DNA from: JAJZXY01 sp046706185
GTDB taxonomy: Archaea > Thermoplasmatota > Thermoplasmata > Sysuiplasmatales > Sysuiplasmataceae
Length of the DNA: 41,243 bases
Assembly (NCBI GenBank): GCA_046706185.1
Contig: JBJKPR010000058.1
Span: 1-41,243 of the forward strand
Reading direction: 5' to 3'
Part shown: positions 16,746-23,996 of the stretch, piece after piece
Layout of the letters: each line of letters begins with the position of its first letter
How positions within the stretch are numbered: position 1 is the first letter of the stretch
Made by a program: the position numbers and the translations under genes
The notes under the pieces: generated by a model
What the model was told of the DNA's origin: nothing
The model's database searches: none
What the model saw: the letters and a program-made list of their open reading frames with translations, nothing else

Positions 16746-17696
16746 ATGAAGAAAGAGATGACCATATTCTATGTCACAGACATACATGGTTCAGACGTCT
16801 GTTTCAGGAAATTCCTCAACGCAGGCAAAGTATACGGGGCGGACATGCTCATCCTGGGAGAGGATATTGGCGGAAAGTCGATCATTCCAATATTCGAAGC
16901 GCCTGACGGCTATTCGTATTTCAACGGGGACAGCACCGTAAGGGTGGGCGCCGGGCAGGAGCTCGACAGGCTCAGCAAAGAAATTTCAGACAGGGGCAGC
17001 TACCCGTATGTCACAACTGAATCAGAGTGGTCGGAGCTGAGCAGCAAACCAGATGAGATGAACACAATATTCAACAGGCTCATGGTGGAAAGGCTCGAGC
17101 GCTGGCTGGACCTCCTGAACGAGAGGGAGAAGGAAAGACCCGTTGTCGCAAACATCGGGAATGACGACCCGCAGGATCTCCTTGCGACACTTCGCTCGCG
17201 CGAAGGAGGCAACCTGTACGTACCGGAGGAAAAGGTCGTGGAAATAGACGGGTATCAGATCGCCGGGCTCAGCTATGCCAACATGACTCCCTGGCACTGC
17301 CCGGGGGATCTGCCAGAGGAGGAGCTCGCAAAGAAGGTGGATTCTGTAATGGCCAGCATAACAGACTTCAGCCGTGCCATACTAAACTTCCATGCACCCC
17401 CCTACGGAACATCCCTCGACATAGCTCCGAAGCTGGACAGCAACCTCAGGCCCGTCACTGTGTCGGGAAACATTCTGACTGAGCATGTCGGTTCAACTTC
17501 AATAAGGAGCGCGATAGAGCACCACCAGCCGCTGATCGGCCTTCACGGTCATGTCCACGAGTCGAAGGGGGCGGAAAGGATAGGAAAGACGTGGATATTC
17601 AATCCGGGCAGCGTCTACTATTCCGGAACGCTGCAGGGGCTGCTGCTCAAACTGTCTGGAGACAGGATGAAATCATTCTTCTTCACGAGCGGATGA
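16746..17696 (+). CDS. Calcineurin-like metallophosphoesterase
   Basis: A 316-residue member of the two-metal phosphoesterase family. Motifs in order: D12-x-H14 in TDIHGS, D40 in LGEDIGGK, asparagine in NIGNDDP near residue 140, histidine in NFHAPPYG near 217, and GLHGHVHE near 261. In motif II the usual GD is ED; the metal-bridging aspartate is kept and the preceding glycine replaced. The family hydrolyses phosphomono- or diesters (nucleotides, cyclic nucleotides, RNA ends, phosphoproteins), so the substrate is open. It directly follows the predicted nucleotidyltransferase, suggesting that one adds and the other removes a nucleotide or phosphate. A second start at Met5 is possible. Confidence 0.88.
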   Translation: MKKEMTIFYVTDIHGSDVCFRKFLNAGKVYGADMLILGEDIGGKSIIPIFEAPDGYSYFNGDSTVRVGAGQELDRLSKEISDRGSYPYVTTESEWSELSSKPDEMNTIFNRLMVERLERWLDLLNEREKERPVVANIGNDDPQDLLATLRSREGGNLYVPEEKVVEIDGYQIAGLSYANMTPWHCPGDLPEEELAKKVDSVMASITDFSRAILNFHAPPYGTSLDIAPKLDSNLRPVTVSGNILTEHVGSTSIRSAIEHHQPLIGLHGHVHESKGAERIGKTWIFNPGSVYYSGTLQGLLLKLSGDRMKSFFFTSG

Positions 17697-17761
17697 ACGG
17701 TGCCGTGACGCAAGGAAGAGGGCACGGGAGGGCAGCTCATCCTGCTCCTTCTTGAGAATTG

Positions 17762-17768
17762 TTTAATA
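17762..17768 (+). promoter_or_regulatory. TATA-like box of the agmatinase-family gene
   Basis: TTTAATA is centred 27 bases before the ATG at 17792. That matches a leaderless transcript starting at or next to the A of ATG, and argues against the TTG at 17759 as the start because the TATA box would then be inside the gene. Confidence 0.5.
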
Positions 17769-17791
17769 GACGCTTCTTGGTTTCGCTATCC

Positions 17792-18718
17792 ATGAGGCAG
17801 CTGGACGCACTCAAATCGCCCAGGTTTACGCAGATATCGACATTCGGGAGATTGCCCGTCACGAGGGAACTCAAGGATGTGAAGGCGCTTTTTGTCGGCA
17901 TACCGTTTGACGACGGAACCACCTACAGGACAGGCGCCAGGTTCGGTCCCTCGGCCATACGGCAGGGCTCGAGGCTGCTGAGGCCGTTCAACCCTTTCGT
18001 CGGCTCGTTTCCCTTCGACGCGCTGAATGCAGCCGACTATGGGGATATAGACATACTGCCCGGTTACATGGAAGACACGATGGCAGTCATACAGAAAGAG
18101 ATGTCTGCCATCATATCTGGCGGGAAGACTGTCCCGTACATAGGAGGGGGTGACCATTCGATAACACTCCCTGTGCTGAGGGCCATGAACAGCGAGTACG
18201 GGAGGGTTAACCTGATTCACTTCGATTCTCACTACGACTTCTGGGATTCATACTGGGGAAAGAAGTACACCCACGGCACCTGGCTGAAGAGGGCCGCGGA
18301 GGAGAAACTCCTTGAAGGGATTGTGCAGGTGGGCATCCGCGGCTCCCTTTTCTCCGACGACGATCTCAGGCAGCCTGAAAAGCTTGGCATTGCAAGCTTC
18401 AACATAAGGGATGTGAAATACAACACTGAAAAGGTGCTTGACCACATCAACGCACTCAGGGGGAAGACTTATGTCTCCTTCGACATCGACGTCGTCGACC
18501 CTGGCAGTGCTCCCGGAACTGGTACCCCTGAAATAGGCGGAATGGGAGGGTTCGAAACGCTTGAATTCATCAGGAGGATGGATATTGAACTTGTCGGGTT
18601 CGATGTTGTGGAAGTGTCACCCCCATACGACGTGAGTGAACTTACCTCCATGACTGCTGCGAACCTGATTTACGAGGCGATGAGCGTCCAGGCGGCAAGG
18701 CTGAAGGGAAGGGCCTGA
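17792..18718 (+). CDS. speB: Agmatinase/arginase-family ureohydrolase
   Basis: A 308-residue ureohydrolase, most simply agmatinase, which splits agmatine to putrescine and urea with a di-manganese centre. Metal ligands are in place: GGGDHS (H122), FDSHYD (D145, H147, D149; the usual Ala between D and H is Ser) and FDIDVVDP (D231, D233). A THG follows the second motif, as in agmatinases and guanidinobutyrases. Length fits the family. The ATG at 17792 is preferred to a TTG 11 codons earlier because of the TATA position. The exact amidine substrate (agmatine, guanidinobutyrate, formiminoglutamate) cannot be fixed from sequence. The downstream HisC-type gene is 69 bases away on the same strand. 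Confidence 0.88.
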   Translation: MRQLDALKSPRFTQISTFGRLPVTRELKDVKALFVGIPFDDGTTYRTGARFGPSAIRQGSRLLRPFNPFVGSFPFDALNAADYGDIDILPGYMEDTMAVIQKEMSAIISGGKTVPYIGGGDHSITLPVLRAMNSEYGRVNLIHFDSHYDFWDSYWGKKYTHGTWLKRAAEEKLLEGIVQVGIRGSLFSDDDLRQPEKLGIASFNIRDVKYNTEKVLDHINALRGKTYVSFDIDVVDPGSAPGTGTPEIGGMGGFETLEFIRRMDIELVGFDVVEVSPPYDVSELTSMTAANLIYEAMSVQAARLKGRA

Positions 18719-18787
18719 ACGCCTCCTTGCCCCTGAGAGCAAGAGCGGAGGAGACGGCAGCAGACTGCTGCGGGCGGAGGCCCGAGA

Positions 18788-19870
18788 ATGGATGGCATGT
18801 CAAGAGAAATGGCACTGGTCAGGAAAGCTGTGATGGAGGCGAAGGAACAGGCTTACTTCTATCCGAGAGGAGAGGGGGAGCTCAAGTTCAACGACAATAC
18901 AAGCCCCTTCGGTCCCTCCCCCTCTGTCCGCAAAGTGATGGAGAGGAGCGTCGTCGACATAATAGGCGGGTTCGGCGAGTCCTCATTCTACCCTGACCAG
19001 AACGCGGACGACCTTAGAGCTGCGATATCGTCCGTGGAGAATGTTGAACCCGACTCTGTGGTTGTCGGCACCGGGGCGGATGAACTCCTCGACATGATAT
19101 TCAGGGTGTTTGTGAACGACGGTGACATTGTCACGATACCGGTGCCCGCATATTTCATGTACGAGCACTTTGCATCGCTCAACTCCGCGACCATACACAG
19201 GCCGTACCTGGGGCGCCCCCCGTCTCTTCCCCGGAAGAGCGATGACCGGTCACGTGTCTATATCCTCTCCAACCCTCACAACCCCACGGGAACGCTCTTC
19301 CCTGAAGAGGATATTGTGGATATACTGAACACGCATGGCGGCATCGTCGTTGTGGATGAAGCGTACGCCGAGTACTCTGCCTCGACCCTAGTGCCTCTTA
19401 TCAGCAGTTTCCCAAACCTCGTTGTCGTACGTACTTTCTCGAAAATTCACGGCCTGCCGAACTTCAGGGTGGGGTACAGCATATCAAGCACCGAGGTGGC
19501 AGCGCAGCTGCGCAAGGTGAAGAACCCCTTCAATGTTCCAACCGTTTCGCAGAAGCTCGCAACTGCTGCAGTCAGCGACAGGAGGTTCGTGGAGACGGTC
19601 AGGGAGAAAGTGGCATCCGAAAGGTCGAGAGTTTCACTTGCGCTGAAATCACTTGGGTTTCATGTGTTCGAAAGCAGAGCGAACTTCCTGCTTGCTGATG
19701 CTGGTGACAGCTGCGACGGTCTCTTCAGTGCATTGACTCAAAGGGGTGTTTACATGAAGCGTGTCACAGACAGCGGCTACGAGAACTGCCTGAGGCTCAC
19801 AGTCCGAAGCACCGAGGAGAATACAGAGATGCTACGAAGGCTGTCAGAAGCAGTCAGCCATATGCACTGA
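18788..19870 (+). CDS. hisC: Histidinol-phosphate aminotransferase (HisC family)
   Basis: A 360-residue fold-type I aminotransferase of the HisC branch, which converts imidazole-acetol phosphate to histidinol phosphate in histidine synthesis. N-terminal LKFNDNTSPFGPSP is the HisC/CobD-like substrate signature (usually LNxNENP; here NDNTSP). PLP residues: N165 in NPHNPTG, D190 and Y193 in VDEAYAEY, Schiff-base K219 in RTFSKIHG, R227 in FRVGY. GGAGG lies seven bases before the ATG at 18788. No other his gene is in the window, so it may equally serve aromatic amino acid or other transamination. It forms a likely unit with the ureohydrolase upstream. Confidence 0.85.
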   Translation: MDGMSREMALVRKAVMEAKEQAYFYPRGEGELKFNDNTSPFGPSPSVRKVMERSVVDIIGGFGESSFYPDQNADDLRAAISSVENVEPDSVVVGTGADELLDMIFRVFVNDGDIVTIPVPAYFMYEHFASLNSATIHRPYLGRPPSLPRKSDDRSRVYILSNPHNPTGTLFPEEDIVDILNTHGGIVVVDEAYAEYSASTLVPLISSFPNLVVVRTFSKIHGLPNFRVGYSISSTEVAAQLRKVKNPFNVPTVSQKLATAAVSDRRFVETVREKVASERSRVSLALKSLGFHVFESRANFLLADAGDSCDGLFSALTQRGVYMKRVTDSGYENCLRLTVRSTEENTEMLRRLSEAVSHMH

Positions 19871-19887
19871 CCGGGCGCATAGGCGAA

Positions 19888-20670
19888 TCAGAGTGTCACA
19901 TTGAGCCTTCTGTCCCTCTCGAGCTCGTTGTAGGGGCTTGGGTTCCTCGCTGCCTTCACATCGGACAGGTCCACTTCCAGTGAAAATGTCCCCTCACCCC
20001 TGGCGAGCCCTTCGAAGTTGCCAAACGGGTCTGCTATCCCGCTGTGTCCTTCAAAGACAGCTCCCCTCTCAGTCCCCACCCTGTTTGCGATTGCAGTGAA
20101 GACGCCGTTGGAGAATGACTGTGCAATCGCAAGGTGGACGAACGGCGGCACTGACTTGTCCTTGTAGGTAGGCTCCTCGGCCCATGCCATCGGGCAAAGC
20201 ATTATGTCCGCACCCTGGGCATACATAAGCCTTCCCAGCTCGGGGAACTGCAGGTCATAGCATATCTCGATGCCGACCTTTGCACCCCTGTAGTCGACGA
20301 CTAGACTGCTTCCGCCCGGCGAGAATATCTGCGTCTCTTTTGCCCAGAGGTGTATTTTCCTGTATATGCTCGCCCTCCCGGCCGATATCGCAAAGGCAGC
20401 ATCGTACAAATCGCCGCCGTCTATTTCAGGGAAGCCGCCCACTATGAGCTTCCCCCTGCTTGCGGATATGGACTTCAGGACGGAGAGCCTTTCGGCCGTG
20501 TCCGAATGCACCAGTATCTCCTCCCTGCCGCCGTAGTTGTATCCCGAGGAAAATAGCTCGGGGAACACGATTATGTCAGAGCCAGAACTCTCCGAGAACT
20601 CTTCCATCCTTTTCCAGTTGCTCTCCTTTTCCCCGAATGAAGGGCACCACTGAACGACCGTTATCTCCAT
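19888..20670 (-). CDS. Carbon-nitrogen hydrolase (nitrilase superfamily)
   Basis: A 260-residue amidase with the full Glu-Lys-Cys triad of the nitrilase superfamily: Glu in VFPELFSSGY near residue 38, Lys in IYRKIHLW near 107, and Cys in GIEICYDLQFPE near 138. It cleaves a non-peptide carbon-nitrogen bond in a small amide; sequence alone does not separate omega-amidase, N-carbamoylputrescine amidase or deaminated-glutathione amidase. Being close to an agmatinase-family gene is suggestive of polyamine or nitrogen salvage but it is on the opposite strand. GAGG lies just before the ATG at 20670. It is convergent with hisC and divergent from sepF. Confidence 0.9.
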   Translation of the reverse strand: MEITVVQWCPSFGEKESNWKRMEEFSESSGSDIIVFPELFSSGYNYGGREEILVHSDTAERLSVLKSISASRGKLIVGGFPEIDGGDLYDAAFAISAGRASIYRKIHLWAKETQIFSPGGSSLVVDYRGAKVGIEICYDLQFPELGRLMYAQGADIMLCPMAWAEEPTYKDKSVPPFVHLAIAQSFSNGVFTAIANRVGTERGAVFEGHSGIADPFGNFEGLARGEGTFSLEVDLSDVKAARNPSPYNELERDRRLNVTL

Positions 20671-20765
20671 CGTTCCTCGAATAAAGCAAATGCATGCGCT
20701 GCAATTAAAGCATCCGCTTGCGTTTTCCGCACCGGGCCCCGCGCCTGGCAGGTGCCGTAAAAAGT

Positions 20766-20804
20766 CATAAATAACGCATTCCGATATTCATCTGAAGGGA
20801 TAGG
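20766..20804 (+). promoter_or_regulatory. TATA-like box and ribosome binding site of sepF
   Basis: CATAAATAA at 20766-20774 is followed by AAGGGAT a few bases before the ATG at 20805. Transcription would start near 20797. On the other strand, a minus-reading CTTTAATT near 20703-20710 is a likely TATA box for the nitrilase-family gene. Both lie in the 134-base divergent spacer. Confidence 0.4.
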
Positions 20805-21179
20805 ATGGCCATTCTAAAGAGAAAAGACTACGGAAGGGGCGACTCGTCGCCGGTGGAAACAAGCGAGTTCATCGACCTCACGCAGATGAACTTCGATGCA
20901 GATTCGTCTGTAGGTGCGAAGACGCTTGTGAAGGTTGCAGAAATATACAGGTACGAGGATCTCGGGAAGCTCACAGCCCACGTGTTCAACGGCCATGTGC
21001 TCATACTCGACTACACAGCCCTTTCCGGCGACCAGCTTTCGATGAAGAGGATAACAAATGAACTCAAACTCGTCGCAAGGGATGTGGGCGGCGATGTCGC
21101 AGGCCTGGGCAAGAGCTATTTCATCGTGACACCGGGCGGCGTCAAGGTGGACAGGAACAAGATAAAAGGCGGCTTCTGA
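20805..21179 (+). CDS. sepF: SepF-family cell division protein
   Basis: A 124-residue archaeal SepF. In archaea with FtsZ, SepF dimers bind the FtsZ tail and anchor the ring to the membrane. The compact SepF domain covers about residues 40-118: VKVAEIYRYEDL, GHVLILDYTALSG and a late strand with YFIVTPGGVKV are typical. The N terminus is only MAILKRKDYGRG followed by an acidic linker, so the amphipathic membrane-targeting helix seen in other SepF proteins is very short or absent here. The C terminus (DRNKIKGGF) is short, as usual in archaea. ftsZ is not in the window. The gene ends one base before the stop of the convergent KaiC-like gene. Confidence 0.9.
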   Translation: MAILKRKDYGRGDSSPVETSEFIDLTQMNFDADSSVGAKTLVKVAEIYRYEDLGKLTAHVFNGHVLILDYTALSGDQLSMKRITNELKLVARDVGGDVAGLGKSYFIVTPGGVKVDRNKIKGGF

Positions 21180-21180
21180 A

Positions 21181-21903
21181 CTATTCCGATATCGGCGGTG
21201 TTGCCGAGAACACACCATCCTTGAATATGAGTGTCAGGTAACCGTGTTCGACCTTTGAGTGGCGCATCTTCAGGCATCTTATCCTGAGCTGGTAATCCGC
21301 TTCCCCGACTTGATGGAACTTAAGCGCTATCGTGCCGTCTGCAAGGAAATCCTCGCCGTAGGCAGATATCTCCTCGCTTCCCGGCCTGAGCTCAGAGATA
21401 ATGAGTGCCGTAATGCCGAGCTTCCTTATGAACCCGAAGAAATGGAACAGCTCCTGCCTCGGGTTCTGCACCCTTGCAAGTGAAAAAATTGCGTTGAGCG
21501 AGTCTATGACAAGCAGGTCAACACCGTGACTGTCGTATCTTTTCTTCACATACTCTTCCAGTATCTTGAACCAGTCCCTGCCGCTGTCTGCCTCGGCGTG
21601 TTCCAGCCTGAGGCTCCCTATGTCGGATATTGTGAACTTCTCCTCGTCGAACGGCCAGAAACCGAGGTTCTGCATTGATTCAAGAAGGCTCTGCTTGTTT
21701 TCCTCAAGGGATACGTAGAGGCAGTTCCTGTTCTCCTTCCTGGCGTTGTTCCAGAGGACGTTCATCGAAATGGATGACTTCATCGTTCCAGGAGAGCCGA
21801 ACAGAAGCACTATATGCCCCTTCCTCACACCACCGTTTATCTTGTCGTCGAAGCCCTCGATGTATGTCCTTACCCTGTTGGCCTGGATCGTCTTTGACTC
21901 CAC
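21181..21903 (-). CDS. Single-domain KaiC-like RecA-family ATPase
   Basis: A 240-residue P-loop ATPase with one KaiC/RadA-type domain. Walker A is GSPGTMKSS (K42), the acidic residues after the first strands are in YVSLEENK near 85, and Walker B is LLVIDSLNAIF near 142. The C-terminal part (DGTIALKF, LRIRCLKMRHSKVEHG) matches the KaiC-like end with the MR.S motif. These proteins are ATP-driven regulators or signalling switches; no specific process can be named. The start is set at the GTG at 21903 because GGAGTGAT sits three bases upstream; a GTG at 21930 gives nine more residues. It is convergent with sepF and divergent from the HD gene. Confidence 0.88.
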   Translation of the reverse strand: MESKTIQANRVRTYIEGFDDKINGGVRKGHIVLLFGSPGTMKSSISMNVLWNNARKENRNCLYVSLEENKQSLLESMQNLGFWPFDEEKFTISDIGSLRLEHAEADSGRDWFKILEEYVKKRYDSHGVDLLVIDSLNAIFSLARVQNPRQELFHFFGFIRKLGITALIISELRPGSEEISAYGEDFLADGTIALKFHQVGEADYQLRIRCLKMRHSKVEHGYLTLIFKDGVFSATPPISE

Positions 21904-22018
21904 TGTATCACTCCAAACTCGGTTTATCACAATTTAAACGTGATGCCCCAATTTTCGATTTGACGATTCACGCTGTGGACGGCAACCAATGAAATAGTGA
22001 TGCGCCAATTCACCACCA

Positions 22019-23290
22019 ATGCGTGAGAGCGACAAGGTTATACACGATTCGGTCCACGGGAGCATTCTCCTGCCGCAGAGCTACGAGCGCCTGCTGAGCA
22101 CGCCAGAGATGCAGCGCATGGGGCAGATCCACCAGACAGGCCTCGCAAACCTCGTCTTCCCCGGCGCCAACCATACCAGGCTCGAACACATGCTCGGCAC
22201 TTTTCACCTTGCCTCACGGTTCAGCGATGCGCTCAGGATTGAAGGCAGTGAGAGGGACCTTCTGCTTGTTTCGGCGCTCGTTCATGATGTTGGCCATCCG
22301 CCCTTCTCACACACGTTCGAGGATGTGCTGAAGAGGAGGCTCAGGGTGGACCACATGGAGCTGACAGCGAAGATAATCAGGGGGGAAGTCGACATTGTTC
22401 CTGCGGCGGAGCAGTACGTGGTGAAACGCGTTCCTAGGATCGTGGACTGCATAGAGAGAATGTCGCTGGACCCTGCGGAGGTGGCTCTTTCTGTCATGAA
22501 GGAAAAGGGGGCGCGAGGCATACCACCATACGTCACATCCCTCATCCATGGTCCGGTGGACGTGGACCAGATGGATTACCTGATGCGCGATTCATATTTC
22601 ACAGGAGTGGCCTCCGGCAGGGTGGATGCTGACAGGATAATACGCACTTCGCAGATAGTGGGGAACAGGATGGTTGTCAGGAGCAGCGGCGTACCGGCAG
22701 TCGAGGGGCTCATCGTCTCAAGAACGCTCATGAACAGCGCGGTCTATTTCCACAAGACTGTCCGAATTGCTGAAATGATGCTCACCAAGGCTGTCTCGAT
22801 GCTCGACAAGTCTGCATTCGAGGATGTCTACAAGGATACGGACGCGTCCCTTTCGGAAAGGCTCGTCAGGCAGGGCGGTTTCCAGAGGGAGATTGCGCTC
22901 AGGCTGAAGTACCGGCGCCTCTACAAGTCCGCTCTCCTCATGAGCCTTGGCGACATGACGGCCGGAGAAAAGGAAAGGGTCGTCTCAATAGTCCGCCACG
23001 GGCGTGTATCGTCGATAGAGGATGAGGTGTGCGATGAGATTGGCCAGGAGCACGGGTCTGTGATCATGGACACGGCTCAGCAGGAATACCTCACTGGCGC
23101 AGGAATCAAGGGGAAGACAGAGGTGCCAATAATGGATGAGGGCGGCGTCGTAAGGCCTCTCACGAGGCTCAGCTCAATCGCAAGAGCTGTGCAGCTCCAC
23201 TCAAGGCAGGAATGGGGTGTACTCGTCGCGTGCGACGGCCGTCTCAAGTCGAAGGCTGCCGAGGCAGCAAGGTGTGTCATTTTCGGCTGA
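22019..23290 (+). CDS. HD-domain phosphohydrolase (COG1078/dGTPase-like)
   Basis: A 423-residue metal-dependent phosphohydrolase. The HD signature is H57 in TRLEHMLG, H89-D90 in LVHDVGHPPFSH, and a distal aspartate in GPVDVDQMDYLMRD, which together match the dNTP triphosphohydrolase/SAMHD1-like branch. Its N terminus (VIHDSVHGSILLP) is typical of the archaeal COG1078 group. The likely activity is removal of triphosphate from deoxynucleotides or another nucleotide phosphohydrolysis. No SAM-like RNA-binding domain is seen. The ATG at 22019 has no ribosome binding site; an AT-rich stretch near 21989-21995 may serve a leaderless start. It is followed by the convergent MarR gene. Confidence 0.9.
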   Translation: MRESDKVIHDSVHGSILLPQSYERLLSTPEMQRMGQIHQTGLANLVFPGANHTRLEHMLGTFHLASRFSDALRIEGSERDLLLVSALVHDVGHPPFSHTFEDVLKRRLRVDHMELTAKIIRGEVDIVPAAEQYVVKRVPRIVDCIERMSLDPAEVALSVMKEKGARGIPPYVTSLIHGPVDVDQMDYLMRDSYFTGVASGRVDADRIIRTSQIVGNRMVVRSSGVPAVEGLIVSRTLMNSAVYFHKTVRIAEMMLTKAVSMLDKSAFEDVYKDTDASLSERLVRQGGFQREIALRLKYRRLYKSALLMSLGDMTAGEKERVVSIVRHGRVSSIEDEVCDEIGQEHGSVIMDTAQQEYLTGAGIKGKTEVPIMDEGGVVRPLTRLSSIARAVQLHSRQEWGVLVACDGRLKSKAAEAARCVIFG

Positions 23291-23307
23291 ACCACGGGCA
23301 CCGGTCT

Positions 23308-23769
23308 TTACGGTGCCTGGACGTTTTCCCTTCCGTGGACAACCTTGTCCAGTAGCCTCTGCAGGGAACGCTTCTCGTCGCTGCTCAATGAATCCAGCAG
23401 GGAGGCAAGAACGTCTGTCCTCTCATGCCTCCATCTTTCAAACTGCCTCCTTCCGCTGAGAGTGAGTGCAACTGTCACCACTCTGGCATCACTCTCCCCT
23501 CTTGTCCTCCTGACGAGGTTCTCGGACTCAAGCTTCTTCACAGAAATCGTGACAGGGCTGGACGTTGTCCCTATCTTCTCGGCAATGTCCTTGACCCTCT
23601 GCTCTCCTGAATTGTATAGGAGACGCAGTATCCAGTATTTTTCGGGCGTGATCTTGCCCGACTTCACCGGATGCGCAATGCTCCTCGTCGTCTTCCAGAG
23701 TTCCCACATATCGTCGGCTATTTTCTCAGCCAGAATACGCTCTCCTCTGAGTGTGACGCTGCTGTTCAT
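23308..23769 (-). CDS. MarR-family transcriptional regulator
   Basis: A 153-residue winged-helix regulator. The central HTH (VKDIAEKIGTTSSPVTISVKKLE) is followed by a wing containing the MarR-specific R-x-R...D-x-R pattern (LVRRTRGESDARVVTVALT), and long helices at both ends provide dimerisation. It would bind a palindromic operator as a dimer and respond to a small ligand or redox state. A short inverted repeat CCAA-CAA-TTGG lies just upstream of its ATG and could be an autoregulatory site. No linked efflux pump or enzyme gene is directly divergent; the upstream neighbour is rtcB on the same strand. Confidence 0.9.
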   Translation of the reverse strand: MNSSVTLRGERILAEKIADDMWELWKTTRSIAHPVKSGKITPEKYWILRLLYNSGEQRVKDIAEKIGTTSSPVTISVKKLESENLVRRTRGESDARVVTVALTLSGRRQFERWRHERTDVLASLLDSLSSDEKRSLQRLLDKVVHGRENVQAP

Positions 23770-23996
23770 TTGACCAACAATTGGGGGACGGTTGCCCTTT
23801 TTACCTTGGGGGGCTTGTGTGGCATCCGTCCTCTATGTAGTATTAGAGAAAGGTTGTACTTAAAATTATTTTAGCCAAAAACGATTTTGATATCGTGACA
23901 TGCTAATTAGTCTACGCGGGCATATTTCACGGATGCGTGTACTCTGCATGCGTGTTCGTGTCCTGATTACGAACGCAGATGCAACGCAGCCGCCTT
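23770..23996. other. Intergenic region upstream of the MarR gene
   Basis: This 227-base spacer contains the short CCAACAATTGG repeat near 23775-23785, a minus-strand AAGGTAAAAAGG around 23796-23808 that could be the MarR gene's promoter, and a central AT-rich block (about 23850-23890) that may end the rtcB transcript. I see no coding frame with support. Confidence 0.35.

Noticed and set aside
23775..23785. CCAACAATTGG as a firm MarR operator
   Set aside because: Four-base arms are too short to claim; noted only as a possible site.
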